Origin: a virus
Virus record (IMG/VR): IMGVR_UViG_3300036823_000383
Coordinates: 1 to 64,000 of that record
DNA length: 64,000 nt
Reading direction: 5' to 3' (one strand)
The stretch's first letter is position 1; each line of letters starts with the position of its first letter. The position numbers and the translations under genes are program-made. Below, one piece after another: positions 57,299 through 64,000 of this stretch. The notes beneath the pieces are model-generated. The model was not told where the DNA came from. It saw only the letters and a program-made list of their open reading frames with translations, and did not search any database.

Positions 57299-57388
57299 GG
57301 CTGCGCCCCTACCACGCGACTTCCGTCCCCCAAAGGCAGAGGCCGACGTCCCGTCGGGGGCGTCGGCCTCGTTGCCCGTTGCGTCGGC
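57136..57388. repeat. 46-bp perfect direct repeat (capsid/gp35 junction)
   Basis: Copies at 57136-57181 and 57343-57388. The first lies inside the gp35-like gene and encodes ADATGNEADAPDGTS. The second starts immediately after the capsid stop codon, in the same reading frame. Each copy can fold CCGACG ... CGTCGG into a hairpin. Confidence 0.9.
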
Positions 57389-58480
57389 TCAGACGTACGC
57401 GCCGGTCGCGATGACGCCGGCGATCGTCGACGTGATCACGCCGATTTCGCCCATCGACGCGACGACCATCGTGCCGCCGTAAGGCCCGCGGTTCTCGACG
57501 CGGAACTCCCGCGTCTCGAAGCCGGTGCCGTTCGGCCCGCGCCGACGGAAGGTGTAGGAAGTGGCGACTTCCTCGCCGTCGACCGGCACGCTCTGGTCGG
57601 GAACCACGATGCCCGACACGACGCCCTTCGGGAAGATGAAGTCGAGGCCACCGGTGGTCTCGTTCTTCACCTTGCCGGCGACCACGCGGATCGTTCCGAC
57701 ACCGGGGATGTCGAAGTCGATCTTCTGCTTACTCGCCTTGTTGAGCTGCTGAATCGCCCCACCGAGGATCGCATCGCCGTTGAACTGGCGATAGTGGTCC
57801 TTCACCTTGGGGTGCCGGACGAAGGCGTTCGCGAGCTGCCGGTTCATCGCGTAGAACGCGATCTCCTGAGCGCTCTGTTCGCCCATCGTCTGGATGTCGA
57901 GGATCGGGTCTGACGCCGTACCTCCGTTCCAGTTCTGCCCGGCGCCGATCACGTAGCGGTTCGCCGCTGCGAGGTTCGCTGCCGTGACGAGAAGGCCGCC
58001 CGTGCCGAGAATGTCGATCTCGCGATCGAGCATCAGCGCCTTGCTGCAGCGCTTACCGGCCGCGACGCGCGGCTTGTAGTTCGGGTTCGTCGCGTTCGCC
58101 TCGGTCTGGTCCGGGATGAACGAGCCGATGAACCGGTCGATGACCTTGTAGGTCGTCAGGCTCGAGCTCGGATCCACCTCGGGGACCATGCCCTGAGCGG
58201 AACCCTTCACGTCGACGCGACGATAGGTGTCGTCCGACGAGAAGGTTCGGAACTTGTCCTGGTCCTTGTCGACCAGCATGATCGGGCTCACGTCGTCGGC
58301 GCGCATGTCCGCGTTCCGATAGCCGGCGAGGTACGTCGGCAGCTCGGTGGGATCGTGCACGTCCGAGGGGAGCAGTGACAGCTTCACGCTGCCGTAGCCC
58401 TGGGACGCAAAGAAGCGCTGGGCGGCTTCGGTGACTGCCTCGACCGAGTTGCCCGAGGCGCGGAATTCTCCGGGTTTCAT
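57389..58480 (-). CDS. Major capsid protein
   Basis: 363 aa. ATG 58480 has AGGAG upstream. Layout fits HK97-fold capsid proteins of Mu-like phages: N-terminal arm (EAAQRFFASQGYGSVKLSLL), central domain (QSAQEIAFYAMNRQLANAFV), and late beta domain (DFDIPGVGTIRVVAGKVKNE, then GVVSGIVVPDQS). Position between decoration protein and gp35/gp36 genes is as in Mu. TGA at 57389-57391. Confidence 0.82.
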   Translation of the reverse strand: MKPGEFRASGNSVEAVTEAAQRFFASQGYGSVKLSLLPSDVHDPTELPTYLAGYRNADMRADDVSPIMLVDKDQDKFRTFSSDDTYRRVDVKGSAQGMVPEVDPSSSLTTYKVIDRFIGSFIPDQTEANATNPNYKPRVAAGKRCSKALMLDREIDILGTGGLLVTAANLAAANRYVIGAGQNWNGGTASDPILDIQTMGEQSAQEIAFYAMNRQLANAFVRHPKVKDHYRQFNGDAILGGAIQQLNKASKQKIDFDIPGVGTIRVVAGKVKNETTGGLDFIFPKGVVSGIVVPDQSVPVDGEEVATSYTFRRRGPNGTGFETREFRVENRGPYGGTMVVASMGEIGVITSTIAGVIATGAYV

Positions 58481-58508
58481 GATTGGCTCCTGTACTTCCT
58501 GCTCTGGG

Positions 58509-58898
58509 TCAGACCGAGGTGGTGATGCCGACTCCGAGGGTGACCTCGAAGAGATCGCTGAGGACGGCCGAGCGCTCGGCCATGCCGATGACGCTGACCT
58601 TGTCCGCGGTGGCCGCGACGATCTTGCCCGTCGCGTCCGGGCCGACGCGCTGGCCACGCGTGATGGTGCCGCCCGCGAGGGCGATGAACGTTCCGACCAC
58701 GCCGATGTCGCCGTAGTCGTTGACGGCGATGTCGGAGCGCGCGATGCCGTAGACGAGGTCGGTCGTTGCCGCCGTCGGCACGACGCAGTCGTCGGTGGCC
58801 GTGTCGAGCTTGACCGGCGTCCCTTTCGGGATGATGGAACCCGAAGAGTTCTTCTTGCTCTTCGAGAGAATGGGCAGTTCGCGGGGCTGAAAGGACAT
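58509..58898 (-). CDS. Capsid decoration protein (DUF2190-like)
   Basis: 129 aa, beta-rich. IIPKGTPVKLDTATDDCVVP then GTFIALAGGTITRGQRVGPD matches small capsid cement proteins of the DUF2190 type. ATG 58898 has AAGGAG upstream. It probably stabilises the mature capsid. Confidence 0.75.
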   Translation of the reverse strand: MSFQPRELPILSKSKKNSSGSIIPKGTPVKLDTATDDCVVPTAATTDLVYGIARSDIAVNDYGDIGVVGTFIALAGGTITRGQRVGPDATGKIVAATADKVSVIGMAERSAVLSDLFEVTLGVGITTSV

Positions 58899-58951
58899 GG
58901 TGGTCTCCTTGGTTGCTGCTCTTGGCTGCTACGTGGCCTCTGGCGGCTTCC

Positions 58952-59821
58952 TCAGCGGACCGCGCTCAGGTTGACGAACTTGCCCGTGCGCTTCGCCTCG
59001 CAGGCGGCGATGAACACGGTGTCGTAGTCCATGTTCTCCGCGCCCTTCACGGTGGCGCGGAAAGCGTTCACCGAACGCTCGGTGTCGTTGGCGCCGGGGT
59101 ACATCGACAGATCGACGACGTCCGTGCGCGTGGTCGGCGCAGTGCGCGGCGCGGTCGCGATCGTCCGTCCGCCGCCGGCGGGCGTCTTCGCGCCGGCACC
59201 GGTCGAGGTCCGGAGGACCGGGTTCTCGAGACCCTCGTTCCCCTCGCCGGGCGCGGGGTACTTCTCGAGGAACGCCTTGCGACCCTTCGTCGCGTGGAAG
59301 AGCTGAAGCACTTCCTTCTGCGACTCGTCGCCGCCGAAGTACGTGCGGCACGCGGCCGCGACGTCGGTCGTCTGCTCTTCCTCGGTGCGGGCCGAGTTGA
59401 TGTCCTGAAGGCTCTTCAGCTCGGGCATCACCTGCTCGAGCGTCGCGGCCGCCGCCATCGTGTCCGAGATGCGCTGCACGGCCGCATCGGGATTCTCGAC
59501 GCCGCCGGCCTTGAAGAGCGCCATCAGCTGGTCGGTCAGCGACGCCGCACTCGCCTCGAGCTTCCGCTTGTCGGCCTTGTCGGCCACGAGCTTCGCGCTC
59601 ACGAGCGCCTTGATCGCATCGAGCAGGGCGACCCGCTGCGCCGCGACCTTCGCGATGCCCGCCGCGCGATCGGCGAGGCGCTCGTCGCTGATGTCCGGAT
59701 CCAGCCCGAGCGCCGACACGAAGGCCGTGCGGATCGAGAGGAGAGACATGACGGAGTTGCCGATGGCGTCGTCGGTCTCTTTGACGCCGAGCTTCGAGGC
59801 GAGGAGTTTGCTGAGGGACAT
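58952..59821 (-). CDS. Nested scaffold protein (Mu Z-like) from internal start
   Basis: 289 aa, same frame as the protease gene. ATG 59821 (MSLSKLLASKLGVKETDDAI) is preceded by AGGAGAGA at ideal spacing, inside the protease coding region right after a Pro/Ala/Asp-rich linker. This would make free scaffold protein that forms the prohead core. Confidence 0.65.
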   Translation of the reverse strand: MSLSKLLASKLGVKETDDAIGNSVMSLLSIRTAFVSALGLDPDISDERLADRAAGIAKVAAQRVALLDAIKALVSAKLVADKADKRKLEASAASLTDQLMALFKAGGVENPDAAVQRISDTMAAAATLEQVMPELKSLQDINSARTEEEQTTDVAAACRTYFGGDESQKEVLQLFHATKGRKAFLEKYPAPGEGNEGLENPVLRTSTGAGAKTPAGGGRTIATAPRTAPTTRTDVVDLSMYPGANDTERSVNAFRATVKGAENMDYDTVFIAACEAKRTGKFVNLSAVR

Positions 59822-60805
59822 GGTGGATCTCTCCTGAGGGTTCCTGGATGCAGTGGCTGCGGCGGGCGCCGCTGCGGCGTCGCCAGGATCGGTTTCGGTT
59901 TCGGTGGCGCTGTCGTCGGTGACGGCGCCCGGGGTGAACAGCAGGAGCGCCTGCGCCATCACGTCGAAAGCGAGCGTGAGGGCGGGCAGTCCGAGGATCG
60001 TGCGGATGCCGCCGATGATGTCGTCGACGTCGATGCCGGTCATGTCGGCACCGGTCGCGAGCAGCGAAGCGAGCGTCTCGAGCTGACCGCGGATTTCTTC
60101 CGCCGTCGCCGTGACGGGCAGGCCGAGGCAGCGGCGGATGCTCGACTGCGCCTCTTCGGGCGTTCCAGCCGAGTAGTAGTAGTCGAGCCGGACGCGCTCC
60201 TGCGTCGGAGCATCCTTCGCCGCGGCGAGGTCAGTCATGCCCTCGATGAAGGGCTGATTGGTGAGCGCCACCGACGTGAGCAGCGGACCGATCGGCTTCG
60301 CCGTCTTGCCGTCGATCGCGTTCAGCGCGACGGCGACGGAAGCGGACTTGTACTGCCCGTTCTTGACGTAGCTCTTCGCGGGCTCGAGCCAGCGGGTGAG
60401 GGCCCAGAGCTCGGCGCCGCTCGTGCCGGTACGGGTCTCGAGATCGAGCACCCAGCCCTGCGCGGGCGCGCCCGTCGCCGGGATCGTGCCGCTCGTCGCC
60501 TCGTACTCGGAGGCGTGGTGGAAGTCCCACGGGATGACGTCCGAGGTGCCCTTGCCGTCCGAACCGGCGAGGAACCAGGGGTGCGCGTGGAAGTTCGCGA
60601 CGATGGCGTCGAACGTCTCCTTCGTCAGCTTGAAGGGGAGTTCGCCGCCGCCGTAGCCCTTGTAGTCGCCCTCGAGAGCGACCTGCTGCCACTTCGGTCC
60701 GTCGCCCACGGCGTCTGCGGAGAGCAGGAACGCGAGGCGCACCGTCCTCGTCGTCTCGCGAGCGAGACGGAGGTGTTGCGGCGTGGAGCGACGACGGAGT
60801 GCCAC
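58952..60805 (-). CDS. Capsid maturation protease/scaffold (Mu gpI-like)
   Basis: 617 aa from GTG 60805. The N-terminal half is protease-like: VRLAFLLSADAVG, FDAIVANFHAHPWFLAGSDG, DFHHASEY with a candidate His, WVLDLETRTGTSGAELWALT, and YKSASVAVALNAIDG with a candidate Ser. The C-terminal half is a helical scaffold region. In Mu, gene I encodes protease plus scaffold and Z the scaffold alone from an internal start; the same arrangement appears here. Confidence 0.78.
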   Translation of the reverse strand: MALRRRSTPQHLRLARETTRTVRLAFLLSADAVGDGPKWQQVALEGDYKGYGGGELPFKLTKETFDAIVANFHAHPWFLAGSDGKGTSDVIPWDFHHASEYEATSGTIPATGAPAQGWVLDLETRTGTSGAELWALTRWLEPAKSYVKNGQYKSASVAVALNAIDGKTAKPIGPLLTSVALTNQPFIEGMTDLAAAKDAPTQERVRLDYYYSAGTPEEAQSSIRRCLGLPVTATAEEIRGQLETLASLLATGADMTGIDVDDIIGGIRTILGLPALTLAFDVMAQALLLFTPGAVTDDSATETETDPGDAAAAPAAATASRNPQERSTMSLSKLLASKLGVKETDDAIGNSVMSLLSIRTAFVSALGLDPDISDERLADRAAGIAKVAAQRVALLDAIKALVSAKLVADKADKRKLEASAASLTDQLMALFKAGGVENPDAAVQRISDTMAAAATLEQVMPELKSLQDINSARTEEEQTTDVAAACRTYFGGDESQKEVLQLFHATKGRKAFLEKYPAPGEGNEGLENPVLRTSTGAGAKTPAGGGRTIATAPRTAPTTRTDVVDLSMYPGANDTERSVNAFRATVKGAENMDYDTVFIAACEAKRTGKFVNLSAVR

Positions 60806-60807
60806 GT

Positions 60808-61245
60808 TTAGCCGCGATCCTCTCGAGAAACCTGGTCGAGCAGGACGTAGTAGACGTGGATCCTGCACTGGCCGGCGGTGAGGGTGCTGAGATTCACGTT
60901 CGACGTGAACGAGGCTCGCGGCGTCTTGCCGCCGGCGAACTGCGGGCAGCCGTCTGCCGCGCCGTTGCCGACGCGGTTGATGGTTCCGAGGTTGTTTGCA
61001 CCACCGACCATCAGCGTGGTCGTGGCGCCGCTGAAGCCAAGGTCGACCTTCAACGTGCCGCTGGCGCCGTCGGTGAAGGCGGTCGTCGCGTTCGCATCGA
61101 CGCCGACGATCGATGCATCCGCGGGCAGCGCCGACGCGAAGTCGAGGAACTTCGTCATAGCCGCGGCGGTGATGTCCCCGAACGCGACGTCGAACGCTTG
61201 CTTTCGGATGCGGGCGTTGAACGCCTTGAGTTCTCGATCGAGCAT
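60808..61245 (-). CDS. Head-region protein, unknown
   Basis: 145 aa. ATG 61245 has GGAGAAG upstream. N-terminal helices (ELKAFNARIRKQAFDVAFGD) and a beta-rich C-terminal half (TLKVDLGFSGATTTLMVGGA). Located between portal and protease genes; no Mu counterpart recognised. Confidence 0.6.
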   Translation of the reverse strand: MLDRELKAFNARIRKQAFDVAFGDITAAAMTKFLDFASALPADASIVGVDANATTAFTDGASGTLKVDLGFSGATTTLMVGGANNLGTINRVGNGAADGCPQFAGGKTPRASFTSNVNLSTLTAGQCRIHVYYVLLDQVSREDRG

Positions 61246-61348
61246 CGGGTTTCTTCTCCAGCGGTTGAGGTGCCAGCCCTCGACGTTCGCGGCCCTACTC
61301 CGCGGTCTGCGCCGCGTGTCAAGGACGTCTCGGCGCGATGGCCGACGC
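61246..61348 (-). promoter_or_regulatory. Late leader with TTGACA-18-GTAGGG
   Basis: TTGACA (61322-61317) is followed after 18 bases by GTAGGG (61298-61293). An identical spacing of the same two elements occurs upstream of 54471. The combination resembles a late promoter feeding the protease and capsid genes. Confidence 0.45.
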
Positions 61349-64000
61349 TCAGACGCCGAAGTCGCCGAGGAGCGAACGCATGCCGCTGCCGCTGAAGCCC
61401 GGATCGGGAAGGTCCTGAATCTCACTTCCGTCGTGCACGGTGAGGCCACGCGCCTTCACCTGCTTCTCGGAGAGCGAGCTCATCCGGTCGCGGCAGTTGT
61501 ATCCCCACGGCGTCACCGCGTGCTGCCAGAACGGGTCGCTCGCCTTCAGCACCCAGCCGTCGACGGCGCCGTGAGTCGGTCGCTGCCGCGAATCCTTCAC
61601 GCCGCGGATCTGCCAGTACGGGCGATCGACGAGCGCCGCTGGCTGCGTCATCTCGGTGAGCCGCCCGACGGAGTGAGCCTGCGCGATGTTCGTTCGCGCG
61701 ATCGTCTCGATGTGCGACGAACTCGCGGGCGTCCACCCGGCGGAGACGATCCGCTCGTTCATGAACTTGGAGAACTGCTTCACGTCGGCGCCCTCGCCGA
61801 TCATTCGGCCGAGCTCCGCGTGCACGAGGTTCAGGAGATCCTGCGACTGGAGCCGCGCGACCGTGAACGCGCGACGCTTCGCGCCGGCGGCGAGCGCGTC
61901 GAACTTCTCCTTCGTCAGCACGTCCTTCGACTCGAAGAAGGACTGCGCGGACTTGAAGCTCTTGTCCGCGAAGCCGGGCTTCGCCGGTACCGCGGCCTTG
62001 TCTGCCGGGGCGGCGAACTTCGCCGGTGCGATCTCCACGTCGTGTGCGGCCTCGTAGCTCGAGTCGAGCGCGCCGAGCATCTCGCCGTGGAGTACTCGCC
62101 GCGAGAGCGACCGGACGTATTCGTCCAGGTCGAGCCCGCGCGCCGCGCGGCTCACGGCGCCGTAGATCTGAATCGGGCTGTCGAGTCCACTGCCGGCGGA
62201 GATGAGCTTCTTTGCCCACTCGGACGTGCGCAGCGCGAGCTCCGGGACGGCCTTGGCGATGATCGCCTCGATGGAGCCGTAGACGGAGCTCGGCTGCTTC
62301 GCAGCGCAGACGTGCTCGCCATACAGCTCGTGCGGCGTCAGCATGAGCGCGCGCTCGCCCATCGCCGCGAGAACGACCGGCGCGCGCTCTCCGAAGGCAG
62401 CGAATATGCGCTCCGCTCCCTGGTCGGTCACCGCGCCGCGCGCGAGCAGCACCGCTCGCGAGACGCCGCCTGCCGCGCGTAGGCCGGTCGCGTCCGCCGC
62501 GTCGTCGGATGCGGCGCCCGACTGCTGCTCGTCGGACTCCTCCGAAGAACCTACGGCGGGCGTACCCGGAGCTTTCGGCGCAGGCGGGGGAAGCGGCTTC
62601 GGGCCCTTCGGAGGCGGTGGGGCGGGGGATGCCTTCGGCGGTCCGTCGTTCGAGCTGGGCGGAGGTGGCGACGGCGGATCCTCAGCGGGTTCGACGCCCG
62701 CCGCTTCCTTGCCCTGCACCTCGCCCTTGGCGAGCCGCTTAGCCTCGAACTCTGCGATCGTGAGAGCGCCATCAGGATCGGTCTTCCCGTCTGCGCCGAG
62801 GAGAGGACCGAGCCCCTTCGTCTGGCGCGCCTCGTTCACCGAGACGACCTTCGCGAGATCTGTTGGAGCAAGCTCGAACGCCGCGGGCGGCGCGTCGGTC
62901 TTCCCGCCGGCGCCGTCGTTCTCCGTCGTCGCCTCGCCAGGCTGTGCCGCGAGGTCCCCGGGCTGCTCCGCCTGGCCCTTCGGGTAGACGATGGTGGCTT
63001 CCGGTGTCGCGGGGAACTCGCCTCCAGAAGCTCGCGTCACCATCCGGATGACGGCCTCGTTGTCGGCCGGCTGACGGAAGCCCGAGACCTCGTACGCGTC
63101 TTTCAGTGAGACGGGCATGCCGCCTTCGACGGTCTTCTTCAGACGGTCGAGCTCCTTCTCGCGGTTCTTGAGGTCCGCCTTCAAGACGAGGCGGGGGGCG
63201 TGGGCGACTTCCGCGGCGCCGTAGTTTGCCTCGATGATCTGGTCGCCGAGGTAGTCCTCGATCACCTCGCTCAGCATGTCCGCGTCGGCGAGCGTGATCA
63301 TGAGCTGCTCGCTCTGCATCACGACGGATTGGGTCGAACCGAGCCCCATCGCCTGGGCGTCCGTGGTCCCCGTCTGACCGAGCACGAGTTTGCTGTTCTG
63401 CTTGTCGGCCTCTTCGATCGTCTCCTGGTGAATGTCGCCCGCCATGCGTTGCGGCTGGGTGACGTTCAGCGAGACGCCACGCGGGAACGCGCCGTACCCG
63501 TTGCCGGGAAGCTGCTCGAGGATCTCTTCGATCGCGTCGATGTCGTTCTCGCCGATGTCGGCGTCCTTGTCGATCACGGCCGTGCGCCACGGCTTCGCGA
63601 AGAGCTCGAGCAGGATCATGCGCTCGCGCGCGCCGAACCGCTTGAAGAACGACCAGTAGAGGCAGCGCCGCGCGAGCCCCTCGCGCTCGATGTAGTCGCC
63701 GAAGAGCTGCGGCGTGAACCAGATGAAGTGCCGCGGCAGATCGCGGAGCGCGATGCCCTCGTCGGTGAAGCCGGTGACGCCCTGGCGCTCGACATAGCGG
63801 AGCTCCCGGTTCGGTCCGATGTTGAGTAGGCGCGGGTGGATCCACTCGAGCCCCGTGACGACCCACTTCACCTGTCCGTAGCGGGGGTGCACGGAACCAG
63901 GAACGAGCGTCCAGAGCTTCTCGAGCGCCGAGCGCCCGTCGAAGAGCCCCCACGCGAGCTGCCGGAACGCGAGCTTCAGATTCGGGATGCGCTCGACCTG
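61349..64000 (-). CDS. Fused portal (DUF935) and Mu F-like head morphogenesis protein, partial
   Basis: At least 883 aa; the 5' end lies beyond the window, and the frame is open to base 64000 (the GTG at 63892 is internal). First part matches DUF935 portal proteins (FDGRSALEKLWTLV, RFGARERMILLELFAKPWRT). A Pro-rich linker lies around the middle (PPPPKGPKPLPPPAPKAP). The last 250 residues match Mu gp30/F: KRRAFTVARLQSQDLLNLV, IARTNIAQAHSVGRL, DSRQRPTHGAVDGWV, WGYNCRDRM. In Mu these are separate proteins. Confidence 0.8.
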   Translation of the reverse strand, partial: QVERIPNLKLAFRQLAWGLFDGRSALEKLWTLVPGSVHPRYGQVKWVVTGLEWIHPRLLNIGPNRELRYVERQGVTGFTDEGIALRDLPRHFIWFTPQLFGDYIEREGLARRCLYWSFFKRFGARERMILLELFAKPWRTAVIDKDADIGENDIDAIEEILEQLPGNGYGAFPRGVSLNVTQPQRMAGDIHQETIEEADKQNSKLVLGQTGTTDAQAMGLGSTQSVVMQSEQLMITLADADMLSEVIEDYLGDQIIEANYGAAEVAHAPRLVLKADLKNREKELDRLKKTVEGGMPVSLKDAYEVSGFRQPADNEAVIRMVTRASGGEFPATPEATIVYPKGQAEQPGDLAAQPGEATTENDGAGGKTDAPPAAFELAPTDLAKVVSVNEARQTKGLGPLLGADGKTDPDGALTIAEFEAKRLAKGEVQGKEAAGVEPAEDPPSPPPPSSNDGPPKASPAPPPPKGPKPLPPPAPKAPGTPAVGSSEESDEQQSGAASDDAADATGLRAAGGVSRAVLLARGAVTDQGAERIFAAFGERAPVVLAAMGERALMLTPHELYGEHVCAAKQPSSVYGSIEAIIAKAVPELALRTSEWAKKLISAGSGLDSPIQIYGAVSRAARGLDLDEYVRSLSRRVLHGEMLGALDSSYEAAHDVEIAPAKFAAPADKAAVPAKPGFADKSFKSAQSFFESKDVLTKEKFDALAAGAKRRAFTVARLQSQDLLNLVHAELGRMIGEGADVKQFSKFMNERIVSAGWTPASSSHIETIARTNIAQAHSVGRLTEMTQPAALVDRPYWQIRGVKDSRQRPTHGAVDGWVLKASDPFWQHAVTPWGYNCRDRMSSLSEKQVKARGLTVHDGSEIQDLPDPGFSGSGMRSLLGDFGV

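Larger units (their letters stand above)
31650..57312 (-). repeat. Dispersed GTAGGGGC leader elements
   Basis: The sequence CGGTGTAGGGGC or close variants occurs on the minus strand ahead of late genes. Positions of the GTAGGG core: 31663-31658, 35664-35659, 38336-38331, 44337-44332, 51140-51135, 54485-54480, 55876-55871, 56826-56821 (TAGGG only fully shared), 57312-57307 and, outside these limits, 61298-61293. In all but the last it sits six to eight bases before the start codon. Confidence 0.7.

Noticed and set aside
58913-60811. 632-aa plus-strand frame
   Set aside because: Antisense shadow of the protease/scaffold gene, Arg-rich with no protein-like pattern.
60878-62482. 534-aa plus-strand frame
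   Set aside because: Antisense of the portal-F gene, typical long shadow in GC-rich DNA.
1-64000. CRISPR array or insertion sequence
   Set aside because: No regularly spaced short repeats with unique spacers and no transposase frame with terminal inverted repeats were seen.
542-64000. MuA/MuB transposition genes
   Set aside because: No protein resembling MuA or the MuB ATPase was found; the HerA-like ATPase has a different layout.

Overview
The window is the left part of a prophage in a GC-rich bacterium. The host is probably a myxobacterium-like member of the Myxococcota. This is inference from the high GC, the frequent GTG/TTG starts, and the Gly/Ala-rich lipoproteins with Cys-rich ends. 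Bases 1-458 are chromosomal flank and 459-541 is a tRNA-Leu(UAA) gene whose 3' end is the likely attachment site. Everything to the right is phage and runs past base 64000, so attR and the terminase are not visible.

Layout. (1) 542-4329, minus: integration/lysogeny operon with tyrosine integrase, Xis-like protein, ASCH and DUF4326 proteins, small membrane proteins and an XRE-type regulator. (2) 4330-5793: the genetic switch, with two divergent HTH regulators, a convergent ImmA/IrrE-like protein, and promoters carrying GCAATATTGC-type operators that place transcription starts close to the start codons. (3) 5794-23828, plus: one early operon of about 30 tightly overlapping genes. Recognisable products are SbcD/SbcC-like proteins, an HNH protein, a C5-cytosine methyltransferase next to a Mom-like base-modification protein, a cysteine-peptidase-like protein, a HerA/FtsK-like ATPase and DUF4031. 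A TIR-domain gene sits inside it on the opposite strand. (4) 23831-27871: accessory region with lipoproteins, a DUF3606 protein, an RCC1 propeller protein and two hairpin terminators. (5) 27922-64000, minus: late genes read leftward. They cover lysis (GH73-like hydrolase, candidate holin and spanins), host-facing proteins and tail fibres, then a Mu-like contractile tail and head: baseplate gp48/47/46/45/44/43-like, tape measure, frameshifted tail chaperone, tube, sheath, gp37, gpG, gp36, gp35, major capsid, decoration, protease/scaffold, and a fused portal-F protein cut by the window edge.

How it works together. The virion genes follow phage Mu order, but no MuA/MuB transposition genes are visible. 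Lysogeny instead uses a tyrosine integrase at a tRNA, so this is a mosaic phage. The early operon appears to supply recombination, DNA modification and a large set of unknown small proteins. The late region is unusually rich in predicted lipoproteins and includes a fibre-like protein with a lipoprotein signal. Notable signals are an integrase frame that reads through the tRNA into host DNA, a recurrent GTAGGGGC leader in front of late genes, a CCCTTTA frameshift site in the tail chaperone, a 46-bp repeat and in-frame stop between the capsid and gp35-like genes, and a C-terminal motif shared by the tail fibre and a tiny secreted protein.
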